Shown here piece by piece: positions 32,507 through 41,522 of a DNA stretch of 64,000 nt. Each line of letters opens with the position of its first letter. Within the stretch, counting starts at the first letter, position 1. Source of the DNA: an uncultured Collinsella sp. (GTDB lineage Bacteria > Actinomycetota > Coriobacteriia > Coriobacteriales > Coriobacteriaceae); NCBI GenBank assembly GCA_900542555.1, contig UQNU01000002.1, positions 4,345-68,344 on the forward strand, in the 5' to 3' direction. A model generated the notes under the pieces. That model was not told the origin of the DNA. It did not search any database and worked only from the letters and a program-made list of their open reading frames with translations. Both the position numbers and the translations under genes were made by a program.

Positions 32507-33649
32507 GTGGTTAAGGCACTCAAGATTGAGATATTCCTGCTATGCATGATTGTTCTTATCGGGCTTGCCGTACGAAGCCGTCGCTCCCTGTTCTCGAGCA
32601 CCCAGCAGCTTTTGTTTAGCATGCTGGGCTACACGTCTGCTGCCTACATTTTCTTCGATATGATCTGGACGCTTTCGGATGGTGTGGACGGCACGTTGGG
32701 CATTGCAGCCAACTGGATTTCCAACGCGGTTTCGTTTTCGCTCTTCGCCATCGCGTGTCTCATTTGGTTTATCTATTCCGAGACGATGCAGGGTTCTCAC
32801 CTTGTGACCTCGCGCTATAGGGTGGTGCTTGTAACGTTGCCTACGGCTCTGGTGGTCGTGCTGGCTTTTACCAGTTACTGGACGCACGCCCTGTTCTATA
32901 TCGATTCGCAGGGCGTGTATCGTCGCGGCTTTGCCTATATGATCCAGCCCATTGTCAGCTACTGTTACGTTATACATACGTCCCTGCATGCGTTTGTGCA
33001 ATCTCGCAGGGTCGAGAGCCTGCAGACGAAGGCTATCTATCGAACCTTAGCATTTTTCGCCATTCCGGCCCTGGTGGGCGGTACCTTTCAGATCGTATAC
33101 TCGGTGCCTGGCCTTTGTGTCGGCATAATGATTAGCATGTTGCTGCTCTATATCATCTGCCAGGAGCAGCTCATCTCGACCGACCCGTTGACTGGCCTCA
33201 ACAATCGCAACCGTTTTGAGACCTATATGCTGTCGCTCTTCTCAAATGTTGGTCATACGGACGATGTGTATCTTCTCATGGTGGACGCTGACGGCTTTAA
33301 GCAGATTAACGATCGCTATGGACATGTGGAGGGTGATCATGCTCTTCAGGTCTTATCTGCTGCGCTCAAAAAGGTCTGCACGGCGTCTGGCAGCTTTATC
33401 GCACGTTATGGCGGCGATGAGTTCGTAGTCCTTCAAAAGGCGGCAGCGGAACAGGACATCATACGTCTGTGCGCGGCAATCAACGACGAGCTCGCGCGCG
33501 CCGAGGTGCCGTATCTGTTGCGGATGTCCATCGGCTACGCACGGGTCGGTGACGGCGTCGATACCTTGCAAGACTTGCTTCGCGCTGCCGACGCGGAGCT
33601 CTACCGCGTCAAGGCCGAGAAAAAGAAGGCCGGCGTTCAGATACGCTAG
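32507..33649 (+). CDS. Membrane-bound diguanylate cyclase (GGDEF)
   Basis: The GTG at 32507 is chosen because GGAGGG lies seven bases upstream. The 380-residue protein has an N-terminal membrane region of about seven segments (residues 1-215) and a GGDEF domain in the last 165 residues, with LTGLNNRNRFE, DADGFKQINDRYGH and RYGGDEFVV all intact, so cyclic di-GMP synthesis is expected. The RxxD inhibitory site that often lies five residues before GGDEF is absent, so product inhibition of the usual type is unlikely. The sensor part resembles seven-helix membrane receptors. It stands alone. Confidence 0.9.
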   Translation: MVKALKIEIFLLCMIVLIGLAVRSRRSLFSSTQQLLFSMLGYTSAAYIFFDMIWTLSDGVDGTLGIAANWISNAVSFSLFAIACLIWFIYSETMQGSHLVTSRYRVVLVTLPTALVVVLAFTSYWTHALFYIDSQGVYRRGFAYMIQPIVSYCYVIHTSLHAFVQSRRVESLQTKAIYRTLAFFAIPALVGGTFQIVYSVPGLCVGIMISMLLLYIICQEQLISTDPLTGLNNRNRFETYMLSLFSNVGHTDDVYLLMVDADGFKQINDRYGHVEGDHALQVLSAALKKVCTASGSFIARYGGDEFVVLQKAAAEQDIIRLCAAINDELARAEVPYLLRMSIGYARVGDGVDTLQDLLRAADAELYRVKAEKKKAGVQIR

Positions 33650-33749
33650 GAAAAGGGCGCACGCTGGCGTGCGTGGCGCCCCTCGGCTCACCGATGTACT
33701 CCATTAAGCTAAAGTATGTGAATCCCTTCTGCTAAATAAGGGCAGCTCG

Positions 33750-34685
33750 TTAGGCCTTTTTGGGCCTGTTGACGATGATGATGCCGCTGCAGACCAACAG
33801 CAGGGCAACGATGACGGTAACGGGGCTCGTGCCAGCGCCCTCGCCGAGTAGCAGCGCGCTCAGCAGCACGCCAAAGACGGGGTTCATAAACCCAAAGACC
33901 GAGACGCGGCTGACGGGGTTGACGGCAAGCAGGCGCGACCACAGCGAGTAGGCGACCGCGGAGATAAGCGCCATGTAGATGATGAGCGCGATGGCGGGGG
34001 CAATCGCCGTGGGGGAGAGCGCGCCACCCATCAAAAAGCCGATGGCGGTGAGGACCAGGCCGCCGACCAAGAACTGCCACCCGGCAAGCAAGACGCCGTC
34101 GTGCTCACGCGAGAAGATACCGATCAGGCAGGTCGAAAGGGCACCCGCGACGGTGGAGGCTAGGATAAAGCCCTCGCCATCGAGCCTGAAGCCAAAGGTG
34201 CCATCCGCGCCCGAAAGGTTGACGAGAGCGACGCCGGCAAAGCCCAGCGCACAGCCAAGCACCTTGGCCGTATTGAGCTTCTCGGTGCGAAACGCCAGGG
34301 CGGCAAAGAGGATTGCGAGGAAGTTGGCGCTGGCCTCGATGATGGAACTCGACATGGCGCTGGCGCGCGAGAGGCCCAGATAGAAAAAGAAGTACTGCCC
34401 GATAGTCTGGAAGAGCGACAAGACAAAGATGGGCTTGATGTCGCGAGCCTGCGGAATGAGGGGGCGGCGTTGGGCCGCACTCATCCCAACGATAACCAGG
34501 GCGCCGGCAAGCGTGAAGCGCAAGCCCGCAAAGAGCAGCTGCGAGGCGCTATCGTGCGCTGGGATACCAAAGAGTGCGTAACCGATCTTGATGCAGGGAA
34601 AGGCCGATCCCCAGAGTGCACAGCAGACGAGGCAGCCCAGGATGAGTCCGGGCAGGGTGGCGAGATACGGCTTGCGGCTTTCCAT
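33750..34685 (-). CDS. EamA/DMT-family transporter
   Basis: The start at 34685 (AGGAAGG upstream) gives 311 residues with about ten membrane segments in two EamA repeats. Repeat one includes ALWGSAFPCIKIGY and the family's ASANFLAILFAALAF; repeat two includes FLMGGALSPTAIAPAI and VFGFMNPVFGVLLSALLLGE. DMT transporters of this kind export amino acids or other small metabolites; the substrate is not known. The gene is downstream of purL but separated from it by a terminator, so it is probably transcribed independently. Confidence 0.88.
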   Translation of the reverse strand: MESRKPYLATLPGLILGCLVCCALWGSAFPCIKIGYALFGIPAHDSASQLLFAGLRFTLAGALVIVGMSAAQRRPLIPQARDIKPIFVLSLFQTIGQYFFFYLGLSRASAMSSSIIEASANFLAILFAALAFRTEKLNTAKVLGCALGFAGVALVNLSGADGTFGFRLDGEGFILASTVAGALSTCLIGIFSREHDGVLLAGWQFLVGGLVLTAIGFLMGGALSPTAIAPAIALIIYMALISAVAYSLWSRLLAVNPVSRVSVFGFMNPVFGVLLSALLLGEGAGTSPVTVIVALLLVCSGIIIVNRPKKA

Positions 34686-34709
34686 GATGTCCTTCCTACA
34701 TGCGCGAAG

Positions 34710-34747
34710 CAAAAAAGAACCCGCCACCGGATGTGCCGGTGGCGGGT
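34710..34747 (-). terminator. Terminator of purL
   Basis: ACCCGCCACCGG (34719-34730) and CCGGTGGCGGGT (34736-34747) form a perfect 12-base stem; on the minus strand a TTCTTTTTT run follows. It ends the purL transcript before the next minus-strand gene. Confidence 0.9.
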
Positions 34748-34784
34748 GTTGTTACCCGGAGGGATTGTACCCGATGGGAAAGGT

Positions 34785-37700
34785 TTAAGCGAAGTAGGCC
34801 ACGCCGCTCTCAAAGATCGGCATGAACTTATCGCCGGGGACATGCTCGGGCACGTTGCGGTACAGGTTGTCGCCGCGACGCTCGGCATGGCCCATCTTGC
34901 CCAGGACGCGGCCGTCGGGGCTCGTGATGCCCTCGATGGCGAGTGCGGAGCCGTTGGGGTTGACGGAAAGGTCCATGCTGGGCTTGCCGTTCTCGCCCAC
35001 GTACTGCGTGGCGACCTGGCCGTTGGCGATCAGCTGGGCGAGCACTTCGTCATTGGCGACAAAGCGGCCCTCGCCGTGGCTGATGGCGACGGTGTAGGGG
35101 TCGTCCAAGCTGCACTGCGACAGCCATGGAGACAGGTTGGACGAGATGCGGGTGCGCACCAGGCGGCTCTGATGGCGACCGATGGTGTTGAACGTCAACG
35201 TGGGTGCATCGGGCGTGGCGTCGACGATGTCGCCGTAGGGCACCAGGCCGAGCTTGATCAGGGCCTGGAAGCCGTTGCAGATGCCCAGCATCAGGCCATC
35301 GCGGGCCTTGAGCAGGTCGCGGACTGCCTCGGTGACCTCGGGAGCGCGGAAGAACGCCGTGATGAACTTGGCGGAGCCGTCGGGCTCGTCGCCGCCCGAA
35401 AAACCGCCGGGGATCATAACGATCTGGCTTGCACGGATGCGGCGGGCAAGCTCGTGGGTGCTCTCGGCGACGGCCTCGGGCGTGAGGTTGTTGATCACGA
35501 AGGTGTCGGCCTCGGCACCGGCGGCACGGAAGGCGCGGGCGCTGTCGTACTCGCAGTTGTTGCCGGGGAACACGGGGATGATCACGCGCGGACGGGCGAT
35601 CTTGGCGCCGCCGTACACGTGGATATCCTTGGCGCGGAAGTCGATGGTCTCGACCTCGGGGGTCTCGCCGGCGCTGCGGTAGGCGAAGACGCCCTCGATG
35701 CCGCTCTCCCAGGCCTCCTGGAGCTCGGCGAGCTCGATGACCTCGGAGCCGGTGTCGATGACATAGCCCTCGACGGTGGTGCCCAGGGACTCGACGACAA
35801 CGCCGTCGGCGACCTCGGGTAGCTCGGCATCCTCGGCGAGCTCGACGATAAAGCTGCCGTAGAGCGGGGTGAAGAGGCTCTCCACGTCTACATCCTCGGC
35901 AAGCTCGATACCGATCTGGTTACCGACGCACATCTTAAAGAGGCTCTCGGCGCCGCAGCCGTAGCCGGGCGTGGAGATGGCCAGGGCGTTGCCGTTGGCG
36001 GTGAGCGCCTCGACGGCGTCAAACGCGGCGAGCAGCTGCTGGGCGTCGGGACGGTAGTCCTCGCCATAGGTAGCGGGGGCGATGCGGACGACGCGGTGCG
36101 TGAGGCCCTTGAACTCGGGCGAGACGGCGCGGGCGGCCTTGCCCACGGCGACGGAGAAGCTGATCAGGGTCGGCGGAACGTTGAGCTCGCCGGTCTCGTC
36201 CTCAAACGAACCGCTCATGGAGTCCTTGCCGCCGATGGCGCCGGCACCCAGGTCGACTTGGGCCATGAGGGCACCCAGGACGGCTGCCGTGGGCTTGCCC
36301 CAGCGCTCGGCCTCGGTGCGCAGGCGCTCGAAGTACTCCTGGAAGGAGAGATAGGCGCGCTTGTGCTCAAAGCCGGCAGCCACGAGCTTGGCGATGGACT
36401 CGACCACGGACAGGTAGGCGCCCGCAAACTGGTCGGCCTCCATCAGATAGGGGTTGAAGCCCCATGCCATGGCGCTCGCCGTGGTGGTCTCGCCGTCCAC
36501 GGGGAACTTGGCGACCATGGCCGAGCTTGGGGTGAGCTGCGTCTTGCCGCCAAAGGGCATGAGCACGGTCGCGGCGCCGATGGTGGAGTCGAAACGCTCG
36601 GAAAGACCCTTGTTGGAAGCGACGTTGAGGTCGGTGACGAGCGAGGTCATGCGCTCGGCTAGCGTGGTGCCGGCCCAGCTGGGCTGCCACACGCTGCGGG
36701 CACAGACGTGGGCGACCTGGTGCTTGGGTGCGCCGTTGGAGTTGAGGAACTCGCGGGACAGGTCGACGATAGCGACGCCGTTCCAAGCCATGCGCATGCG
36801 CGGCTCGGCGGTAACCTCGGCGATAACGGTCGCCTCCAGGTTTTCCTCGGCGGCGTAGCCCATGAACTCCTCGACGTCACCGTCGGCGACGGCGCAGGCC
36901 ATGCGCTCCTGGGACTCGGAGATAGCGAGCTCGGTGCCGTCCAGGCCGTCGTACTTCTTGGTCACGGTGTCCAGGTCCACGTACAGGCCGTCGGCAAGCT
37001 CGCCCACGGCGACTGAGACGCCGCCGGCGCCAAAGTCGTTGCAGCGCTTGATCAGACGGCAGGCGTCGCCGCGGCGGAACAGACGCTGCAGCTTGCGCTC
37101 GACAGGGGCGTTGCCCTTCTGGACCTCGGCACCCGAGGTCTCGATGGACTCGGTGTTCTGGGTCTTGGAGGAGCCGGTGGCGCCACCGATGCCATCGCGG
37201 CCGGTGCGGCCGCCCAGCAGGATGATCTTGTCGGTGGGGGCGGGGCACTCGCGACGAACGTGGTTTGCCGGGGTAGCGCCCACGACGGCGCCAACCTCCA
37301 TGCGCTTGGCCACGTAACCGGGGTGATAGAGTTCGTTGACCTGACCGGTGGCAAGGCCGATCTGGTTGCCGTAGCTGGAGTAGCCGGCGGCGGCAGTGGT
37401 CACGAGCTTGCGCTGCGGCAGCTTGCCCTCGAGCGTCTCGGAAACCGGGACGGTGGGGTCACCGGCGCCGGTGACACGCATGGCCTGGTACACGTAGCTG
37501 CGGCCCGAGAGCGGGTCGCGGATGGCGCCGCCCACGCAGGTGGCGGCACCGCCGAAGGGCTCGATCTCGGTCGGGTGGTTGTGGGTCTCGTTCTTAAACA
37601 GGAACAGCCAGTCCTGGTCCTCGCCGTCGACATCGACCTTCACCTTGACGGTGCAGGCGTTGATCTCCTCGGACTCGTCGACATCGGTCATGACGCCGGT

Positions 37701-38531
37701 CTTCTTGAGGTACTTGGCGCCGATGGTGCCCATGTCCATGAGGCAGACGGGCTTGGCGTCGCGACCGAGCTCATGGCGCATCTCCATGTAGCGGTCGAAG
37801 GCCTGCTGCACCACGGCGTCGTCGATCGTCACGTCGTCCAGGACGGTGCCGAAAGTGGTGTGGCGGCAGTGGTCGGACCAATAGGTGTCGATTACGCGGA
37901 TCTCGGTGATGGTGGGGTCGCGGTCCTCATCGCGGAAGTACTGCTGGCAGAAGGCGATGTCTGCCTCGTCCATGGCAAGGCCGCGATCGGCGATAAAGGC
38001 GGCAAGGCCGGCCTCGTCGAGCTTGCGGAAGCCGTCGAGCACCTCGACGGGCTGGGGCTCGGGAGTCTCCATGTACAGCGTCTCGGGCAGGTCGAGCGAG
38101 GCGATGCGGGCCTCGACGGGATTCACCACGTAGTGCTTGATGGCCTCGATGGCGGCCTCGTCCAGAGCGCCCGAGATCATATAGACCTTGGCGGAGCGCA
38201 CGGCGGGGCGCTCACCCTGGCTGATGAGCTGCACGCACTCGCTGGCGGAGTCGGCGCGCTGGTCAAACTGGCCAGGCAGGAACTCGACGGCAAAGACGGC
38301 GCCATCGCTTGCGGGGAGTTCGTCGTAGGTCACATCGACCTGGGGCTCGCTAAAGACAGTCGGCACGCAGGAGCGGAAAAGCTCCTCGTCGATGCCCTCG
38401 ACGTCGTAGCGGTTGATGATCCTCAGGGCCTCGATGCCCTTGATGCCGAGAATTTCGGTCAGCTCGCCCTTGAGCTGCTGAGCCTCGACGTCGAACCCGG
38501 GTTTCTTCTCCACGTAGATACGAGAGACCAT
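34785..38531 (-). CDS. purL: Phosphoribosylformylglycinamidine synthase, single-chain form
   Basis: The ATG at 38531 has AGGAAGGCAGGA upstream and gives 1248 residues. This is the large PurL, which makes FGAM from FGAR with glutamine and ATP in purine synthesis. The ATPase part has FKNETHNHPTEIEPFGGAATCVGG and the VGGKDS-like GGKDSMSGSFED. The C-terminal glutaminase has PVFPGNNCEYDSARAF and the nucleophile Cys in GICNGFQALIK. The length and the YVEKKPGFDVEA start fit the clostridial-type long PurL (the TIGR01857 group as I recall it). No other pur gene is in the window. Confidence 0.93.
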   Translation of the reverse strand: MVSRIYVEKKPGFDVEAQQLKGELTEILGIKGIEALRIINRYDVEGIDEELFRSCVPTVFSEPQVDVTYDELPASDGAVFAVEFLPGQFDQRADSASECVQLISQGERPAVRSAKVYMISGALDEAAIEAIKHYVVNPVEARIASLDLPETLYMETPEPQPVEVLDGFRKLDEAGLAAFIADRGLAMDEADIAFCQQYFRDEDRDPTITEIRVIDTYWSDHCRHTTFGTVLDDVTIDDAVVQQAFDRYMEMRHELGRDAKPVCLMDMGTIGAKYLKKTGVMTDVDESEEINACTVKVKVDVDGEDQDWLFLFKNETHNHPTEIEPFGGAATCVGGAIRDPLSGRSYVYQAMRVTGAGDPTVPVSETLEGKLPQRKLVTTAAAGYSSYGNQIGLATGQVNELYHPGYVAKRMEVGAVVGATPANHVRRECPAPTDKIILLGGRTGRDGIGGATGSSKTQNTESIETSGAEVQKGNAPVERKLQRLFRRGDACRLIKRCNDFGAGGVSVAVGELADGLYVDLDTVTKKYDGLDGTELAISESQERMACAVADGDVEEFMGYAAEENLEATVIAEVTAEPRMRMAWNGVAIVDLSREFLNSNGAPKHQVAHVCARSVWQPSWAGTTLAERMTSLVTDLNVASNKGLSERFDSTIGAATVLMPFGGKTQLTPSSAMVAKFPVDGETTTASAMAWGFNPYLMEADQFAGAYLSVVESIAKLVAAGFEHKRAYLSFQEYFERLRTEAERWGKPTAAVLGALMAQVDLGAGAIGGKDSMSGSFEDETGELNVPPTLISFSVAVGKAARAVSPEFKGLTHRVVRIAPATYGEDYRPDAQQLLAAFDAVEALTANGNALAISTPGYGCGAESLFKMCVGNQIGIELAEDVDVESLFTPLYGSFIVELAEDAELPEVADGVVVESLGTTVEGYVIDTGSEVIELAELQEAWESGIEGVFAYRSAGETPEVETIDFRAKDIHVYGGAKIARPRVIIPVFPGNNCEYDSARAFRAAGAEADTFVINNLTPEAVAESTHELARRIRASQIVMIPGGFSGGDEPDGSAKFITAFFRAPEVTEAVRDLLKARDGLMLGICNGFQALIKLGLVPYGDIVDATPDAPTLTFNTIGRHQSRLVRTRISSNLSPWLSQCSLDDPYTVAISHGEGRFVANDEVLAQLIANGQVATQYVGENGKPSMDLSVNPNGSALAIEGITSPDGRVLGKMGHAERRGDNLYRNVPEHVPGDKFMPIFESGVAYFA

Positions 38532-38715
38532 TGGTTCCTGCCTTCCTGATCGGTTGGGCGTACGGTACGGTATGCGGCAGCGGTCGGTTTGCGGGGTCTG
38601 CCCTGCGGTCGCCTTGAGCCACATGTTTGTAAACCTCACTATGATACGACAGCTCGCGGCGCGTTGAGGACGGCGAGGGTGCTACAGTGAAGCGCAAACA
38701 AGAGAAAGGCATCAC

Positions 38716-40278
38716 ATGGCATTCGTTTCGCTCGCCATCATCGCACTCGTGGCCTTTGCGAGTCCTTTTATCGCCTCGGCGATTCCCGGAAAACCCGTTC
38801 CCGAGACGGTCTTTTTGCTCGTGCTCGGCGCGGTGCTGGGACCCCATATGCTCGGCGTCATCCATGTAGATGCCGAGGTCTCGCTTGTGTCCGAGCTGGG
38901 CCTGGCCTTTTTGTTCCTGCTTGCCGGCTTTGAGATCGACCCCAAGAGCATCACGGGCGTCGAGGGGCGCTACGGCTTGGCGACGTGGGTCGTCACGTTT
39001 GGTATCGCCTGGCTTGCCGTGCGCTTTACCCCGTGGTTCTCAGTCAGTCATTTCGACGGTATCGCCGTGACGCTTGCCCTCACTTCGACGGCGCTCGGTA
39101 CGCTCGTGCCCATTATGCGTGAGCGCTCGCTCACCGGCACGCGCGTGGGCGACTCGATTCTCGCGTATGGCACTTGGGGCGAGCTCGGTCCCGTGCTCGC
39201 CATGTCGGTGCTGTTGTCTGCCCGCACTGGCATCCAAACGCTCGTTATCCTTGGCTTGTTTGCGGTGGTTTGCGTGTTGCTGGCCGTGGTCCCGAGCCGC
39301 TCCAAGCGCGTCGGCAGCCGCTTCTTTGCGTTTGTCGAGGAGCGCGCCGATACCACGTCGCAGACCTTCGTGCGCCTGACGGTGCTCATCCTGGTCACGC
39401 TCGTGGCATTCTCGGCTGTCTTTGATCTCGACATCGTGTTGGGTTCTTTTGCCGCCGGTTTTGTCCTGCGCTATATCATCCCCGAGGGCAACCATACGCT
39501 CGAGACCAAGCTCGACGGTCTGGCCTACGGTTTTTTGATTCCGGTGTTCTTTACCGTATCGGGCGCAAAGATCGATCTGACGGCCGTGGCGTCGCGCCCC
39601 GGGCTGCTCGCAGGCTTTATCGTGGCGTTGCTGATCATTCGCGCCGTGCCCATTCTCATCTCTATGAGCATTTGTCCTGCGACGCGCGATGTGTCGGCGT
39701 ATGGTCGCATTACCGTGGCCCTGTACTGCACCACGGCGCTGCCGATCATCGTTGCCGTGACAAGCGTTGCCGTCAACGCAGGCGCGCTGTCGCAAGATAT
39801 TGCGTCGGTCATGGTTGCCGCCGGTGCCATCACGGTGTTCTTGATGCCGTTGCTCGCGCAGCTTTTCTACCGCGTGGTCGACGCCGCGCCGGTCGCCGCC
39901 GTGGCAGAAGTTGCCGAGCATCCATCCGATGCGCTCGACATCCTGCGCGCCCATCACGATTTGGCGAGCCTGCTCGCACGTGAGCACGAGCTGCTGACTT
40001 CACATGGCCATGGTCGCGTATTCGAGGGCTTGCCTACGCTCGATACGATTGCCGAGCGTCTTTCCGCCGAGGCGGCGAGCGGCCATATCGATGCCCGTAT
40101 TGTGGACGCGGCACATCTTCTTGCCGATAAGACCTATGGAGACGAGGTTGACCCGTCCGAGCTGACTCCGCGCGAGCGTCGCCGCCTGGAGCGCGCCAAG
40201 CTCGCCGTGCGCGAATACCGCCGCCGCATGTTGGAGCTCTATGCAAGAGAAGAAGCCGAGGACGACGACGGCAAGTAG
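38716..40278 (+). CDS. Cation:proton antiporter (CPA2/KefB-like)
   Basis: The 520-residue protein has about 12 membrane segments up to about residue 395 and a charged cytoplasmic tail. Landmarks are LVLGAVLGPHMLGV, LAFLFLLAGFEIDP, ALTSTALGTLVPIMRE and GELGPVLAMSV in the first half, and DIVLGSFAAGFVLRYIIP with PVFFTVSGAKIDLTAV in the second. These fit the CPA2 monovalent cation/proton exchangers, used for pH and ion balance. Near the ATG there is a TACAGT about 18 bases upstream and AGAGAAAGG. A cluster of palindromes follows the stop. Confidence 0.88.
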   Translation: MAFVSLAIIALVAFASPFIASAIPGKPVPETVFLLVLGAVLGPHMLGVIHVDAEVSLVSELGLAFLFLLAGFEIDPKSITGVEGRYGLATWVVTFGIAWLAVRFTPWFSVSHFDGIAVTLALTSTALGTLVPIMRERSLTGTRVGDSILAYGTWGELGPVLAMSVLLSARTGIQTLVILGLFAVVCVLLAVVPSRSKRVGSRFFAFVEERADTTSQTFVRLTVLILVTLVAFSAVFDLDIVLGSFAAGFVLRYIIPEGNHTLETKLDGLAYGFLIPVFFTVSGAKIDLTAVASRPGLLAGFIVALLIIRAVPILISMSICPATRDVSAYGRITVALYCTTALPIIVAVTSVAVNAGALSQDIASVMVAAGAITVFLMPLLAQLFYRVVDAAPVAAVAEVAEHPSDALDILRAHHDLASLLAREHELLTSHGHGRVFEGLPTLDTIAERLSAEAASGHIDARIVDAAHLLADKTYGDEVDPSELTPRERRRLERAKLAVREYRRRMLELYAREEAEDDDGK

Positions 40279-40289
40279 CCGACACCGCC

Positions 40290-40462
40290 GCGGAAAATGC
40301 ATCCCGGAATTGGCGTCCAGAGTGGGATGCGCTTTCCGCGAGAAGCCCGTTGCGGAAAGCGTGTCCCAGAATGCGCGCCCAGAATGGGACATAGTTTCCG
40401 AAAGAAGGCCCTGAGGGAAGCTTCGCCCCGTTCTGAGCTGAAATACCGGGACGCAGCTTCCC
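40290..40462. repeat. Three tandem REP-like palindromes
   Basis: Three imperfect palindromes follow one another: 40290-40339 (arms GCGGAAAATGCATCCC and GGGATGCGCTTTCCGC), 40352-40400 (GCGGAAAGCGTGTCCCA and TGGGACATAGTTTCCG) and 40415-40462 (GGGAAGCTTCGCCCCG and CCGGGACGCAGCTTCCC). Each is about 48-50 bases and the arms share a GGAAA...TCCC theme. They are not a CRISPR array: the units are palindromes, and the spacers are only 12-14 bases. Confidence 0.7.
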
Positions 40463-40475
40463 CTGCAAGCAGAAC

Positions 40476-40514
40476 AAGGCGCGCTGCCTGCGGTTGATGC
40501 AGACAGCGCGCCTT
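40476..40514. terminator. Bidirectional terminator
   Basis: AAGGCGCGCTG (40476-40486) pairs with CAGCGCGCCTT (40504-40514), followed by TTGCG on the plus strand and T-rich sequence on the minus strand. It lies between the convergent antiporter and SDR genes. Confidence 0.8.
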
Positions 40515-40558
40515 TTGCGTTGGGCCTCGTTGAGGTTCGAAGTCGTGGCTTGCGACCT

Positions 40559-41308
40559 TTAGGAGCGGGCGGCTCCGTCGACGGGGAGCACGGCGCCCGT
40601 GACGTAGGAGGACATGTCGCTCGCCAGGAAAACAAAGGCGTTGGCGACATCCTCGGGCTCGCCCATGCGACCCAGCGGAATGGTGGCGACGATGGGCTTA
40701 ATAACCTCTTCAGGCAGGTTGGCGACCATGTCGGTTTTGGTTACACCGGGTGCTACGGCATTGACGCGAATGCCCATGGGGGCGAGCTCGCGCGAGAGCG
40801 ACTGGACCATGCCGTTGACGGCAAACTTGGACGTTGGATAGCCGACGCCAGAGGGCTGGCCGTACTTGGCAACCATCGAGCTCGTGGTGGTGATGGTGCC
40901 GCCGTGGCCGGCCTCGGTCATGATCTTGGCGGCAGCTTGGTGGCCATTAAAGACGGCGACGACGTTAAGGTCCATGACCTTTGCGAACTCCTCGGCCGTG
41001 TAGTCCAAGAGGGGTGAACGCTGGGAGATACCGGCATTGTTGACGACCGTGTCCAAGCCGCCCATGTCGGCTGCAGCCTGGGTAAAGGCCTCGGTCACGG
41101 CTTCGAGTGAGGTGAGGTCGCAGGAGCGGCCCCAGACCTTGGCGTCGGGATAGGCGGCTGTCAGCTTCTCAACGGCCGCGTCGGCAGTCTCCTGGCGTGA
41201 GCCAAAGACGGTGACGGCAGCGCCTTCCTCGATAAAACGGCAGGCGATCGCATAGCCGATACCGCGCGTGCCTCCGGTGATGATTGCTTTCTTGCCCTCG
41301 AGCAACAT
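40559..41308 (-). CDS. Short-chain dehydrogenase/reductase (FabG-like)
   Basis: The start at 41308 follows AGAGGAAGCACC. The 249-residue protein is a classical SDR with the cofactor loop TGGTRGIG (residues 12-19), NNAG near residue 90, and catalytic Ser and Tyr-Lys (TTSSMVAKYG, then YPTSK). The KTDMVANL segment after the active site is typical of FabG-like members. It reduces or oxidises a carbonyl with NAD(P)(H). Fatty acid synthesis or another metabolite is possible; there is no neighbour that decides. The gene is a single unit. Confidence 0.88.
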   Translation of the reverse strand: MLLEGKKAIITGGTRGIGYAIACRFIEEGAAVTVFGSRQETADAAVEKLTAAYPDAKVWGRSCDLTSLEAVTEAFTQAAADMGGLDTVVNNAGISQRSPLLDYTAEEFAKVMDLNVVAVFNGHQAAAKIMTEAGHGGTITTTSSMVAKYGQPSGVGYPTSKFAVNGMVQSLSRELAPMGIRVNAVAPGVTKTDMVANLPEEVIKPIVATIPLGRMGEPEDVANAFVFLASDMSSYVTGAVLPVDGAARS

Positions 41309-41457
41309 GGTGCTTCCTCTCTTCGCGGGCGGACATTCGCAGCACAGCGTAGCGGCAGCCGGAATCGGCCGCGTTTGCATATCGGTGAACGGTAGCCCGC
41401 GTTACCGATGAGCGGCTCGCGCAAATATGCTCTGCCGTTGTGCTTAGGGCAGGTGAC

Positions 41458-41492
41458 AAAAGGGCTCCCGTCCCACATCGGACGGGAGCCCT
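41458..41492 (-). terminator. Terminator of hom
   Basis: AGGGCTCCCGTCC (41461-41473) and GGACGGGAGCCCT (41480-41492) form a perfect 13-base stem; on the minus strand the stem is followed by TTTTGT. Confidence 0.88.
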
Positions 41493-41522
41493 CAAGGCGC
41501 GTATTGCTAGGCGAGCGTTGGG

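Noticed and set aside
37260..38549. 429-codon open frame on the plus strand, and a similar one at 34470-35822
   Set aside because: Both lie opposite purL and have Val/Gly/Asp/His-rich shadow composition; purL carries all enzyme motifs.
40290..40462. Possible CRISPR array
   Set aside because: The repeats are long palindromes with differing sequences, and the gaps are only 12-14 bases; there is no cas gene.
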